NCBI GenBank assembly: GCA_963691815.1
Contig: OY829652.1
Span: 2,582,567 to 2,646,566, forward strand
Direction: 5' to 3'
Length of the DNA stretch: 64,000 nucleotides
Origin: Echiichthys vipera
Lineage: Eukaryota > Chordata > Actinopteri > Perciformes > Trachinidae
Shown: positions 33,363 through 46,786 of the stretch, piece after piece
Layout: every line of letters starts with the position of its first letter
Numbering within the stretch: the stretch's first letter is position 1
Program-made: the position numbers and the translations under genes
The notes under the pieces: model-generated
What the model saw: only the letters and a program-made list of their open reading frames with translations
Told to the model about the DNA's origin: nothing
Databases searched by the model: none

Positions 33363-33799
33363 AAGGGTCCAGAAATGTAGATTAGAAATAATAACAATAA
33401 TTATTATAATAATAAAAACAAAAGGAATAAAATTATGAATGCATTTATTTTGTTGTGCCATATTTTTGTTATCCAAATGTTATTAATGCGATGCTCATCA
33501 TATGGTTTGATTCACTGTTGGTGTATTTTATAAAAATAATAATAAAATTAAAAAGTCACCAATTGATCTGGAGGGTCTCGCTTTAACCGAGGTGCGGGTT
33601 TGCCTTCCTGTATCCACCCCCGTAGATCTCCAGCAGCCAGTTCCCACCCAGGTCGTGATCATGGAAGGTCCTAGATATAATTTTATTTTATTTATTTATT
33701 GTTTTTACAACACTCCATGCATGTTTTTCTATAAAGGGGGGTGTAGTAGTGGCCTAAAGTTCTGCTGAGGTTCTGAGCCTGTTGATCGCTAACTAGTAG

Positions 33800-34176
33800 T
33801 GAAAGCTTCAGAATCAGAATCCACTTTATTTATTATAAAGTATATAAACCGATGACATGACAGGAATTTGACCTGGTGATTTGGTGCATTGATATAAAAA
33901 TATATACATGAAAACACAGAATTGAACAGTAACAGCTGAAAAACAAGAAGACATTGAAAGGGTATGGATGTAGAATATAAAATGTGCATATGTGCAGGTG
34001 ATGTAACACACCATGAGTATGTGGACGTTGATATAACGTGTAATGGTCGGGGGTGGGGGGAGGTAGAGTGCGTCACATGATCACAGCTCCATTGATTTTC
34101 AGAATCAGAATCAGAATCTCTTTATTGTCATTTCACATACAACGAAATTCAAGTGTATTCCAGACACGGCAAATTA
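33800..34176 (+). repeat. Dispersed repeat fragments (CAGAATCAGAATC type)
   Basis: CAGAATCAGAATCCACTTTA at 33811 and TCAGAATCAGAATCAGAATC followed by TCTTTATTGTCATTTCACAT at 34101 resemble a common teleost LINE 3' end. Confidence 0.5.
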
Positions 34177-34668
34177 CATCTCATCTCATCTTCAGCCTCT
34201 TATCTGGGGTCGGGTCTCGGGGGCAGCAGCTTTAGCAGGGGACCCCAAACTTCCCTTTCCCGGGCCACATTAACCAGCTCTAACTGGGGGATCCTGAGGC
34301 GTTCCCAGGCCAGTGTGGAGATCTAATCTCTCCACCTGGTCCTGGGTCTTCCCCGAGGCCTCCTCCCAGCTGGACGTGCCTGGAACACCTCCCTAGGGAG
34401 GCGCCCAGGGTTCATCCTTACCAGATGATCCTGAACCACCTCAACTGGCTCCTTTCAACACAAAGGAGCAGCGGCTCTACTCCGAGTTCCTCACGGATGC
34501 TGAACTTCTCCCCCTCTCTCTAAGGGAGACTCCAGACCCCCTCCTGAGGAAACACATTTCAGACGCTTGTACCCGCAACCTGGTTCTTTGGGTCCTGACC
34601 CAGCTTTCATGACCACAGGTTAGGGTAGGAACCAGGACTGACCGGTAGATCCAGAGCTTTGCCTTCCA
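34177..34668 (-). mobile_element. Rex3/RTE-like LINE 3' end, copy 3
   Basis: The longest copy. On the - strand it still encodes IYRSVLVPTLTCGHESWV, a known C-terminal LINE peptide, followed by degraded sequence, then the 3' end at about 34177 with an AGATGAGATGAGAT tail. Confidence 0.75.
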
Positions 34669-35773
34669 GAAGGGTAAAATATAAATAAAGATAATATATA
34701 CGTATAGATAGTTGGAACTACAAGACATTCATCATCTCTAAAAGTGACGTAAAAGTCTGGGCAAATGAACTTTAATTCACTTTTTAGGTACACAAACAAA
34801 ATCAGGGGGGGTGTTGTGTAGACGGTGGCGGCAGATGGGAAGATGTCGGCGTCCCGCAGGTCCCGCCCGGCTGCTGCAGGGTTAAAGCCCGTCAGCGGCA
34901 TTAACACCAAACTAATCTGTAGACCAGCTGCTTCTACACTCTGCTGTACAAAACACCGAGCAGAGGCCAAACGAGGGCCGTTAAAGGACCATTCACGACT
35001 ATCACAGAACTTGCATTGTATAACAAGGGTGACGTCCTGTTCCCGTCCCGCAGAGGCTGCAGTGTTTATCAAGGACACGATCTGGAAGTACTGGACGGCA
35101 ACATCCTGGTGATTTATGTAGTTCTAAAGCCTTGACCAGGAGTGGACATTAGAGATCTTGAGGGTGTTACGAGGGGAAAGGTCATAACGTCCTCAAAATG
35201 AAAATGGATTCATCGTCTGGAGCGGGAACAGAATCAGCAGCTGTTGAACATAGACGGCGTTAAAGAGATGGATGTATAAAGCTACCGTGATGTTACCCAT
35301 TGGTCTGTGGCCGACCGTTTTGAAGCCAGGAGGTCGTCATTTTGGCCGTCGCTCTCCTGGATTTTTGAAACCGGATGTGGCCATATTCGGACAAGAGGCC
35401 GGAGCTGGGGAGGAGATGCACGCCGCTGTGATTTCAACCAAGCTAAGCTAAAAGCTAAAGAGGGAAACTTAGCATGTAGCTCTGATCGCTGGCGCAGTTC
35501 ACCGCAGTGACAGAGCGGGTTGAAAACGGCCGGATTCCCATAAGTTTCCAGCTGACACTAGCACTAGCTTTGTTAGCAAGGCGCAACCAAACGCTGATCG
35601 AGACATTTTCAGGCTACGATAATGTTCCCATGAAGTGTGATGAGGTGAGAACACACTGTGAAAGGGTGAAATATTGATACCTTAACACACACAGCAGCCA
35701 AAGTTCACGGCTATTTTGATGTCCACAGTTTCATGTAAAGCCCCGCCCTAATACATCCCCTGCTTTCTGGTCT

Positions 35774-35861
35774 GGACATTAGAGAGAATGCAGCTTTAAG
35801 TGGAGTCTCCTCCTGCTGGACATAAGAGAGAATGCAGCTTTAAGTGGAGTCTCCTCCTCCA
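35774..35861 (+). repeat. 44-bp tandem duplication
   Basis: Two units beginning GGACATTAGAGAGAATGCAG and GGACATAAGAGAGAATGCAG. Confidence 0.92.
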
Positions 35862-36012
35862 ATTTATGATAAGACATAAAAAACAGGGGAAATTCCAGTT
35901 TCATGTATTTTGACCGTGGTAACTGTTGTAAACAAACAAGCACAACACAATTGAGACTCTGACCAGTAGGCTCTGTTGCCCAGAGTTGCCCCGTTTTGTG
36001 GTCTTTTCTTGA

Positions 36013-36520
36013 TCTCATCTCATCTTCAGCCTCTCATCCGGGGTCGGGTCTCGGGGGCAGCAGCTCCAGCAGGGGACCCCAAACTTCCCTTTCCCGGGCC
36101 ACATTAACCAGCTCTAACTGGGGGATCCTGAGGCGTTCCCAGGCCAGTGTGGAGATCTAATCTCTCCACCTGGTCCTGGGTCTTCCCCGAGGCCTCCTCC
36201 CAGCTGGACGTGCCTGGAACACCTCCCTAGGGAGGCGTTCATCCTTACCAGATGATCCTGAACCACCTCAACTGGCTCCTTTCAACAAAAAGGAGCAGCG
36301 GCTCTACTCCGAGTTCCTCACGGATGCTGAACTTCTCCCCCTCCCTCTAAGGGAGACTCCAGACCCCCTCCTGAGGAAACACATTTCGGCCGCTTGGACC
36401 TGGACCTGGTTCTTTGGGTCCAGGCCAGTGTGGAGCTCTAATCTCTCGACCTGGTCCTGGGTCTTCCCCGAGACCTCCTCCCAGCCCAGGACAGGCCAAC
36501 TAGAAACAGAGACTGTCCCC
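36013..36520 (-). mobile_element. Rex3/RTE-like LINE 3' end, copy 4, with partial internal duplication
   Basis: Matches the other copies to about 36418, then repeats a segment (CCAGGCCAGTGTGGAGCTCT to CCTCCTCCCAGC) already present at 36139-36205. Confidence 0.7.
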
Positions 36521-36985
36521 GGGAAACGGGTTCGTCTGGTCCCTCTCCCTCCGCCCGTCTCATCTCTTCAGCTCGTGGATTTCTAACCTCAAAATGACAT
36601 CTTGTTGTTTTTGGACACAGACGACAAAACAGTCGCCTCTTCCTCAGAACCTGAAACTCTCGCGGCTGCTTTACATCCGGGTCTATTTTCTGCTCCTTTG
36701 GGTGCAAACAAAATCAGAAATAATACAGTTTTTGGTCTGTTTTAAAAGATGAATCTGGATTATTTTGGCTGTGGCAGCTCCTGTTCTTTGGCATTTAATA
36801 GTGTTTTTATCGGATTCCCTTGGGTTTCCCTTTAATCTTGTATTATGCACAATCATGCACATACATAAATAAAGGTTCAGTGTCTCTGTATGTTGTTATT
36901 GTAGTTCAAAGATGGCACCACTAGATGGCGATAGACGCTGGGCTGTCTCAGCTCCCCTCTGGAATAAAAGGTTTGTTAAACACAT

Positions 36986-37130
<145 letters not shown>

Positions 37131-37819
37131 GATTGTAGATGCTAAATGGAAACTGTAAAACATGAAACCTGCCTCTTTTTGTCCGTTTCATTCTGTTTAT
37201 GAATAAAATATTCATCTTTGTATCTGACCATTATTACTCACAACTGCAAATTTGGTTTGCTTTAAGTCTCAAAGTCTTAAAACACAGAATATAACACAGC
37301 TAATATTAAATATATTTCCCTTTTTTAGTTCAGTAAAGAGTTTGTTGATGCCCTACATCACCAAAATCTACTAAACTCCATCAGTTAAACAAAACGGTTC
37401 AGACAGAGTGTGAAGAGCATCTGTAACAACGCCCTCTTCCCACAGTCCTCCTGGACGTAACCTGGGCTCTCTGCTCTCAGGCTGCCGGTGTAATCTAATC
37501 AACACGGCTGTGGAAAGCCATGATGGGAGTCACCCTGTCTGTCTGTGCTGTTTCCTGTCCACGAGTTCATCCACAGATCAGACAATCTGACGATCACAGC
37601 CACTTAACACAGTGATTGGGTAGGGTTTGAACATAAAAGCCCTATTTTCCATTATTCACACAACTACAAATAAGTGCAACACTTTGAATGTATGCAGGGA
37701 GAGTCTGATTCTGAAAATGGCCTTCATTTTTGCTGTATTTAAACAATATTAGGTCTCCCTCCTCTCTATGTTAGATGCTTTTTACCCTGCCTTCAAGCAC
37801 TGGCTTGCACAGGGTTAAA

Positions 37820-38625
37820 GTTCTAAAGTGTCCTCTAGGAGCCAAACTGCGTGCTAAAGTGCCCTCTAGGATCCCAAAACGTGTGCTTAAGTGCCTTCTA
37901 GGAGCCCAAACATGTGCTAAAGTGCCCTCTAGGAGCCCAAATGTGTGCTAAAGTGTCCTCTAGGAGCGCAAACGTGTGCTAAAGTGTCCTCTAGGAGCCC
38001 AAATGTGTGCTAAGGTGTCCTCTAGGAGCCCAAACATGTGTCAAAGTGCCCTCTAGGAGCCCAAAACATGTGCTAAAGTGCCCTCTAGGATCCCAAAACA
38101 TGTGCTAAAGTGCCTTCTAGGAGCCCAAACATGTGTCAAAGTGCCCTCTAGGAGCCCAAACATGTGTTAAAGTGTCCTCTAGGAGCCCAAACATGTGCTA
38201 AATTGCCTTCTAGGAGCCCAAACATGTGTCAAAGTGCCCTCTAGGAGCCCAAACATGTGCTAAAGTGCCCTCTAGGAGCCCAAACGTGTGCTAAAGTGCC
38301 CTCTAGGAGCCCAAAACGTGTGCTAAAGTGCCCTCTAGGAGCCCAAAACATGTGCTAAAGTGCCCTCTAGGAGCCCAAAACGTGTGCTAAAGTGCCCTTT
38401 AAGAGCCCAAACGTGTGTTAAAGTGCCCTCTAAGAGCCCAAAACATGTGCTAAAGTGCCCTCTAGGATCCTAAAACATGTGATATAAAGAGTCCTCTAGG
38501 ATCCCAAACATGTGCTAAAGTGTCCTCTAGCAGCCCAAACGTGTGTGAAAGTGCCTTCTTGGAGCCCAAACGTGTGCCAAAGTGTCCTCTAGGAACCAAA
38601 ACTTGTGCTAAAGTGTCCTCTTCAG
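37820..38625 (+). repeat. 31-bp minisatellite, about 26 units
   Basis: Variant units of GTGCTAAAGTGCCCTCTAGG followed by AGCCCAAACAT. Intergenic. Confidence 0.95.
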
Positions 38626-39544
38626 TGGCAAGGATGCGCTATACGTGCCTTTTTTGCCCGTTTCACCCCTGCCCTTCAAAAAGTCTGTGCACGCCACTGT
38701 CTTCAAGTGTTCAAGGCCATTCACAACTGCTATAAACAGGAGGGCGTGCTGTTCAAACTACTTCTTTTCCAGCATAATCCAATTATAAAAAAAAGTCTAC
38801 AGCAGATGCATCCTTCAGAACGGTGGACCACAAACCAATGTGTGAGATAACGGGGGCTACGTACACATCTTTTTTACAGTGGATGGTCTGGACCAATGGC
38901 GGTGGCCAAAAAGACAAACATTGACATCTCCAGAGCTAAAAAGTTAGCTCAGAGCACAATTTAAAGGGCACACAGACTCCAGATCAAAGTAGATCAATGC
39001 ATACAAAATGTTCCATTAGTGCAGCTCATATGTGCGTATGTCAGGCACATTTACACTGTTATATTGTGATCATTTGATCAGTCAAATAACACAATAATCC
39101 TCATCTGAACCTTTCTGTGTTTAAGTGCAGATGGTCATGACCTTACGCGGGTGTGAGGGAGGTCTGAAAGCCGTCATGCTAGCTTGTTTAATGTAAATAC
39201 TCTGGACTGATGACAAAGCTTTGTGAAAACCACAGCCCCCCCCCCCCTCTCCTGTTCCTCCGGCTCTGTGCGTCCAGTACTAACATCCACCCGCTCTGCT
39301 CAGCATTTCCAATATTTCTGCAGCTGACACGAACTGCTTCACCTCCACAGCTTATAAAACCGAGCTTCGGCTGCACTTTGTGTGTGGTAGAGTCGTCACT
39401 CATGAGTGCCAGACTTATCTGTGAATGTGCTGCTTAGAAGGAAAACGGACACTCCAGCAGTCTAAAGTCGGGCTGGAGTCCTCTCAGAAACGGTTTCTAA
39501 AGGCTCAAACACGCCAAGACATCAAAAAAACTAGCGTTGACTAA

Positions 39545-40107
39545 GGGCGCACTCCCACTGTCCCCGTGCTTTAGGGTCCTTGTCCCCCCCTCCAGGCCCG
39601 TTTGTACTCACACTACCTGGGCCTCGGAGAATGCTTCTTGCTGCCTATACGTCATCACGCCGTGACACGTCACACTCATTGATGACGTCATGGCGATGCG
39701 TGGCTTTGTTTCCAGATCTTTCCGTAGACCTCGGAGTTTTTGCGAGTCTTGTCGACTGTTTTTGAATCTTTTCATCGACCAAATCTGCAGTAAACACTCC
39801 ACCTCCGCATCACACCAACGTGAACCTTTCACCGCCATTGTTTTAAATGTCCGCGCATGGTCCCTCCTTCTTTTTTCTACGTCCCAACAGGCGCACAGGA
39901 AATGACCTCAGAACCGCCGTAGGCCTCGTGCTCTTACACGTGCGCACGCTCGTGCTCGTACATGTGCAAACACGCTTTACAAAAGCCCACCTCTCTAGCT
40001 TGCATCAGCTAGACGTGGTACAGTTGCACTCACACTGGTCAAAGGAAACAGACTTTACCCGTAAAACCTGTTTGGGCACGGTACGGAAGGACAGTGTGAG
40101 TGCGCCC
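39545..40107 (-). mobile_element. Harbinger-like MITE copy H7, full length
   Basis: GGGCGCACTCCCACTGTCC at the left and GGACAGTGTGAGTGCGCCC at the right, flanked by TAA on both sides, a 3-base target duplication of the PIF/Harbinger type. ORF on the - strand at 39608-39838. Contains TGACGTCA. It serves as the reference copy for the family. Confidence 0.9.
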
Positions 40108-42857
40108 TAAGGCTGATTGTTGCGCTGCCTGTGTCTTGACCAAAAAGTCGCACTTGAACTTGAACACACAACGGACACACAACTGCCCCTGCATGAAAGG
40201 AACTAACCCTTGATACCAGCAGATTCTTTGAGCATGAATCGGCAATCAGCAATAGGCGAAGATCTCGCGATCTCGTGTTAGAGAGAATTTGACTGCTGTG
40301 CAAAGTAACAGGGTTCATTACTTGAGGGCCAGAAGCCGGTGTAAAGGGAAAAGTCTTTAACATCTGCATTTCCTGCTCAGTGGTTTCTCCTGAGCTGAAG
40401 GAATGTCCTTGGATGGTATCTACATTGTGTGTAAGCTACTCCCCAGGTAGGTTGAGATGATATTGCGTGACAGCGGTAAAGGAAGTGTGATATAAAGTCA
40501 GCTTTGGTGTCGAGTCCGTCTGTTTTTTCAGCCGTAAACTGACGATTCTGTATATTTCGGTATTGCTGATGCAGAGGAGAGGCTGTATAATCATAATAAT
40601 GTTTTCTCAGCTGGATGGAGACGGACAGGTGTGTAAACCTCGAGCACAACACCTTTCCCAGGGTCACGACAGTGTCAGGAATCAGGGCCGTAGCTATCGC
40701 TGAAGACACTGATGTCATGTCCTCTGTAGTTGCTCTGGGGATTTAGGGAGTTAGGAGTGTATTATATTACATATTCAACATATGGTTATTTTAATTTGAC
40801 TACTGTGAGGCCAACATGCAAGTATATAAAGCGCAAAAACATTTTTATTGTTCCTTGAAGAAAATGTTTTTTTCACCGCAATGTGGTGAAACAACATCTT
40901 CGGATTTAGAAATTGCAAGTATGGTTTAATTAAATCTTCGAATATAGTTTGAATATGAAAAATACAGAAAATGAAACATTCTGAGTGGCCACCTCCAGTG
41001 TATGGTCAAGAGTTTCAGGGGTGGGGTAATGTCTACATGGATCTCAGGGAATCTCGGACCCTCAAGACCCCATGAACCTCAAAATCTAATTCTTTGGGGT
41101 GTGTTTTTTTAGTTCCCAGAAAATGAATTCTGAAGACTTCATTGACTTTTCCTTTGGCACCATTATCTGCTCACAGTACTTTGGTTTTTGACCAGATAAC
41201 TGCAAAAGCAATAATGATCCCGTCAGCTCCACCTGTACTTTGTTCCTGGTGCCAAACAGCAAATGCCAACATGCTAACGAGCTAAATTAACCCGGTCACA
41301 CAAACTTAACTTCATCATGTTGACACTGTCGTTGTGAGTATGTTGCCATGCTTGCATTAAAATAGAGTAGACAGATTCATGAGGGCGTCATCTCCATGTT
41401 CCCCGGATGCATAAGCCTCTACCTTCTCTGATTTAATTCAGCATTTCTCAGGGTAAGAGGTTACTGAAAGGGTCAAGGTAGGGGGGTAGTGTTTGGGTCT
41501 ACAAAGGCATATTTGCCGTGAAATTCGGCGCAGATGTTAGAAAAAATAAGCGACCAGGGAACGTACCCATTCTGTGAAAAGCAGGGAACATCGCAACTAA
41601 AACTAAACCTACCTCTACGTGAGTGGAGGCAACACAAGGTTGTGGTTTGGCCGTATACACTAATCTGACCCTCCCTCTTACGTGGACTAGGACGTCACAT
41701 GATTCCCTTCTTTGTTGTTACAGGCAGGTTTCTACAGTAACAAATACGTGGACAACATCTGACATACGCTTAGATTTAACTGCTAGTCAGACTTTAGGTA
41801 GACTTCTAAATTCATATGAATAAAACAGTTCTTCGTCCAGAGTTAGTCTGGGGCGGGGTGGCTAGCTGCAAAACGACTGTAAAACAGGCCAAACACCAAA
41901 GAGCAGACTGAAATATCTTTGTGAAACCAGCCCCAGGACTTCATCTGCTGTTTGCTCCAGTATGGGAGAATGCTGTTGGACACAGATGAGGAGGGGCCAA
42001 ACCAACAATAGAGGGGCATCTCTGCCCTCGAGAGAGGGACTGAGGGGGACTGAGACAGTTCAGCAGGTTATCAGATGGTCGACGTCTGTATCTGAGGTTT
42101 AAAATACAGGAGACGAGGAAATCATCCAACAGGGGGCCTTGATCCTCTGTGCGGTCAGCAGGGACAAGAAGGTAGGTCATCTTCATCATCAAACCGCCTT
42201 TTTCTTTAAAATCATCAAACTATAAGTAGCAGATTTGGTCACAAGGTGCTAGAGCAAGCTAATGCTAACATTAACACTATGTGAGTTGGTTGAAAACGAA
42301 GTCTCCAGCTGACTTTTTCATGTTTCAAGCTGATTCATGATCAAACGAGAACTCTGTACAAAGGACGGTCTCAATTATGTAAGTTCACAAACAGCAAATG
42401 ATGCTACAAGGCTAAAACGTATGTACCCAGGGCAAACGTCTGTGCAGCGTCGTTACATATTGTCGGGGAAAAACTAGTTATCCTGCAGTGAAAATGTTAA
42501 TTTTACTCCAAAATACATCTACAAAGGGGTGAATGCTTAGCCTGACATGCTAAAACATGCTACATTTAAGCCGATTAACACACACTTTGACCCATTTCTT
42601 ATACTTTTGCCCTTGTACTCGAGATCCGGGGCATCATTCTCCTCATTCGAGCCAAACGAACGCCGTTTCATGCATGCAGAGAAATCCCAAACTTGGCAGA
42701 GCTGCTGTGCCTCGTTACGGTTGCTAAGCGACCACTGGGTTAAACAATGGTCAGAGCAATTATTTTTAAAGTTAAATGAAATGCTGAGAACCAAACAAGG
42801 ATCCAGAAGATCTGCACTCAAAATGTCCATGAGAGAAAATGATCTACTATTGTTTAA
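40108..42857. other. Intergenic, no gene recognised
   Basis: It contains one dispersed-repeat copy at about 41395-41590 (shared with 47097-47340: AAAATAAG, then GGGAACRTA and CCCATTCTGTGAAAAG). The remainder has short open frames without family resemblance. Confidence 0.5.
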
Positions 42858-44003
42858 CCCTCCTGTTGCCCTCAAATGTTACTAACACCATTTATTCTTG
42901 GGGTCAATTTGACCGCAGCAGTTTAAACATCTGGAAAATGATCATAATCAATGTGTGACTCAAGTGAAGTCGGGTACTTTATGTTTTTATTTAACTAAAT
43001 GAAAATAATCACTGATGTTAAACTGCATGGAGGGATTTCTGTGTGTGTGTTTTAATTTAACTTAATTTAATCAAGTTTAATTTAATTTTGTTAAGTTTAA
43101 TTTGATTTAATTTAGTTTAATTTGTTTTGATTTAATTTAATTTAGTCTAATTTAGTTAAGTTTAATTTTATGTAATTTAGTTTAATTTGTTTTGATTTAA
43201 TTTAACTCAATTTATTTTAGTTTGATTTTATTTTATTTTATTTGTTTTGATTTAATTTAATTTGTTTTGATTTAATCTAACTTAATTTAATCAAGTTTAA
43301 TTTAATTTAGTCTAATTTTGTTAAGTTTAATTTGATTTAACTTAGTTTAATTTGTTTTGATTTAATTTAATTTAGTTAAGTTTAATTTGATTTAAATTCA
43401 TTTGTTTTGATTAAATTTAACTTAATTTATTTTAGTTTCATTTTATTTTATTTGTTTTGATTCAATTTAATTTGTTTTGATTTGATTTAATTTGTTTTGA
43501 TTTAATTTAACTTTAATTAAGTTGAATTAATTAAACAGGGGAATTGTAAATCATAAATAAGTCATAGAGTGTGGTCTTTACCTACTCTGTAAAGTGTCCT
43601 GAGATCACTTTTGTTATGATTTGACTCTATAAATAAAACTGAATTGAATTAAAGTAAGTCTGTTATTTTAAGTGCTATTTTGTGTTATTTGTAACATCTG
43701 GAATGAAAGTAACGTCCGTTATCAAGGACAGCAGCATGAATATGACCTCATATAATATTTGAATTGTAAAATAAACAATAATAATAATGATTAAATCATC
43801 CAGATGATCAAACTGACCCAAAGGAACACCGATGACACAAGTACAAATATATATAATGATGCCAATTTTAGGTTTTTTATGAGTTGTCCCCATAAAATGA
43901 GGAAAAGTCATAAATATAAAGCAAAAAAACAAAGAAAGACGTCGTTATTTAGAGATGTTAAACATTAAATGGGGTCAAATTGACCCTGAGGAGAACAGGA
44001 GGG
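42858..44003. mobile_element. piggyBac-like non-autonomous element
   Basis: Ends CCCTCCTGTTGCCCTCAAAT and GAGAACAGGAGGG, flanked on both sides by TTAA, the piggyBac target duplication. Sub-terminal GGGGTCAATTTGACC and GGGGTCAAATTGACCC are inverted partners. The interior is AT-rich with a satellite (43053-43530). Confidence 0.8.
43053..43530 (+). repeat. AT-rich satellite of TTTAATTTAA/TTTGTTTTGA units
   Basis: Degenerate 5-base-based repeat inside the piggyBac-like element. Confidence 0.9.
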
Positions 44004-44007
44004 TTAA

Positions 44008-45134
44008 GCTATTGCATCATAACTGTAGAGAAAAGTTTGTGGTTCTCTAATTCACTTTAATACAGTTTGAGATGCTGTGATCCAGAGAGTAAGGTGGACG
44101 GACGGTCTTACTGACAAATACGTCGAATGTAAAACGCACTGACTTGTCGTCACTGCAGCAGTGAAGTGTGTGTGCGCCGGTGTTAATGAAACCATGAAAT
44201 CACATCTGGAAACTGCAGCAGAGGAACCGCAGTCTTAAAAACCACACGTGAACATAATCAAGACTCCAGTGAAGCCTGGAAATGAACCAAATATAATCTG
44301 ATAGTGACGGAGCGTGAAGGCCTCAGGGGGCGCCAAATACAGTAAAGAAGGTTGTTTCGATCATGTGTCAACGGTCCAACAAGCACTTGGTTTGAAGCTG
44401 AGGCTGAAAACATTTGTGTTTGTGACACAAACTTAATATTTTACAGCTACACTTTAAAAGTGTTGGACAGAACAAACAACATCCTGATCATTACCTCACC
44501 AGCAGTCCAGCTACAAATGTAACGTTTGCCTCAAGAGGAAAGTTCATAGGGTCATTTAGAGTCAAACTAAAGTTTCCAGAAATGTATAAATATATAAATA
44601 TATATATCTTGTTCTTTTGTACATTCAACTATTCAAGATTCAAGATTCAAGAAGCTTGATTTATCCCGAGGGAAATGATTGTGCAGCAGTTTCAATACAA
44701 TGGCGGGAAAGGATCAGAGTGACAATAATCAACATAATGCAACATAATCAAAATAAAGCTAACGTAAAAGAAATCAAACAATAACTAAATGTGACAGAGT
44801 GCAACAGACATTGTGGTTAACCGCAGGTTTATAGAATAAACAACAATACGCAGCGTGCAGTTTAGCAGCAGATGAAATAAAATAAGTACAAACTAAATAA
44901 GTGATAAAGAGCAATAAGTGATAACAGTGTTAAAGTGTAGCAGCATTTCTGACTGAACTAAGTTACAGTGCAACTAAATACAGTGATGAAGTGGTGATAT
45001 AAAGTGACAAAGTGACATTTTCTCAGGATACAGTATCTCCACTGTTCCTTACCTGACGGGGGGGGGGGGGGGGGGGGGGGGATTATACAGTTATAAAGCA
45101 ATTCTGAGCACGTGATGGGATATATATATTTTTT
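44008..45134. other. Intergenic, repeat fragments only
   Basis: A CAAGATTCAAGATTCAAGAA fragment with LINE-like flank starts at about 44634 (compare 4772), followed by A-rich sequence, and a poly(G) run of 24 lies at 45058-45081. No gene recognised. Confidence 0.5.
45058..45081 (+). repeat. Poly(G) run of 24
   Basis: Uninterrupted G homopolymer. Confidence 0.93.
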
Positions 45135-45318
45135 TAAGACTATTTTTCGGCAGTTTTTTAAGCCTTTATTTACAGGACAGGCGGGAAATGTGTTGAGAGA
45201 GAGAGAGAGGGGGAGACGTGCAGCAAAGGGCTGTAGGTTGGAGTCGAACCCACGGCCGCTGCCTTGAGGACCTTCAGCCTCTTTACGTGGGGCGACTGCT
45301 CTAACCACCATGCCACTG
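45135..45318 (-). mobile_element. tRNA-derived SINE, copy 2
   Basis: Reverse complement of the type at 14201-14375: GTTTTTTAAGCCTTTATTTA, GCAGCAAAGGGCTG, GGAGTCGAACCC (B box in reverse) and GGGGCGACTGCTCTAACCAC. Confidence 0.7.
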
Positions 45319-45888
45319 ATGAGATATTTTTAACAAATCAAAACTTTTTTTTGCATGCACGCAAGTTAGATTTAGCTGAGAAATGATTACGCAAATAACT
45401 CCATATGAGCACACAAAAACCCAGTTGTCTCATCGCCCACTCATAAATGAGATCCATACCATCCTCGGGTTCTCAGCTAGTGTTTATATTCTGGACCAAA
45501 GGTCTCCAAGGCGACCCCCCAGGGGACGTGAGTCATCATCCTCATGACAGGAGAAAACAGTGTTTTAGGAGGCAAACGGAGAGTAAATGTACGTGCATTG
45601 CTGCTGTTTTCAACCCCAGCTGCTTGTTAGCTGGTAGAGCATAATGCCAGTGTTGCTGTTCTTGCTGTTTGGGTTCGGCTCCGCTGCAGTTTGGATCAAG
45701 TCAATGAAGACCTCTAGTCTGGAGGATAATATGTTAAATCTGGCTTTAATGCACGGCCATCACTGTTAAACACACACTGGTCTTGTAGACACATTTATAA
45801 CTCTACACATAAATAATCTACGTACATGTTGAGAGTCGAATCAGCAGTCTGACTCAGACTTTCTGTGGTTTTAAAGCCCCCCCCCTCC

Positions 45889-45889
<1 letters not shown>

Positions 45890-45928
<39 letters not shown>

Positions 45929-45996
45929 CAGACACACACACACACACAGAAACAGACACACACACGGACACACACACACAGACACACACACGCACG
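45890..45996 (+). repeat. (CA)n microsatellite, imperfect
   Basis: CA repeat with GAAACAGA and GGACA interruptions. A smaller CA run lies at 46135-46154. Confidence 0.95.
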
Positions 45997-46786
45997 CCAT
46001 GATGTGTGGTGTTGCTTAATAACGACAGTCACTCCGTCTCTGGTTGTTGGACATTAACGCTGTACCATTAAATGTTAATTCACGGCTGGCTTCATATTTT
46101 CCAGATTACACTGTACAAGCTGGTCCTGATTTAAACACACACACACACACACACTCAGACCCATCCAGACCAGCCGGAGACCTTTGAATACAACATCTCC
46201 ACATCTGCACACACCGCCGCCAAAACGCCACAGATAAGATCCATCGAACACCAGCTCTGAACATAGAATGATAATGATTAAAGCACAAGAAGGAACAGTC
46301 CGCTACATGCAGAATAGAAATAAGCTAATAAAGCTACTGCTACTGTTTAGCTAGCATTCCTGTCTGGTTAGCCCATCTGGCCGACTTGCTAAGTGTCAGC
46401 AACCTCATTGGCTGAGTTGCCCAAAGGACAAGACAGTTTAAACAAAGGATGTTTGTGACACTGTTAAATAAAAGCATAAAAAGACAAAGAAAATCTAGAA
46501 AAAGAAATAAAACAGTGCATCACAGCTGATAAGCTTCAATATTTCCTCCAGTTTAGACTCTCTGTTAGCTCAAAGTTCAGCTGTCAGAGTAGATTGGTCA
46601 ACAACTTGAGTTAATGTGTCACGGTTAAGGTTCAACTCGAGAGAGTTAGATTTACTTTACTCTTTTGAGTGAATCCACTGACTGTGGCAGGTGTAGCAGG
46701 TACAATGTTTGGTTCCCGTTCTAGGTAATTGTGTGTTAGCATGCTAACATTTACTGGGGTCATCCCGCCATCAACCGACCGACATG

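Noticed and set aside
37820..38625. Spaced repeat array resembling CRISPR
   Set aside because: Head-to-tail 31-bp units without unique spacers; a eukaryotic minisatellite.
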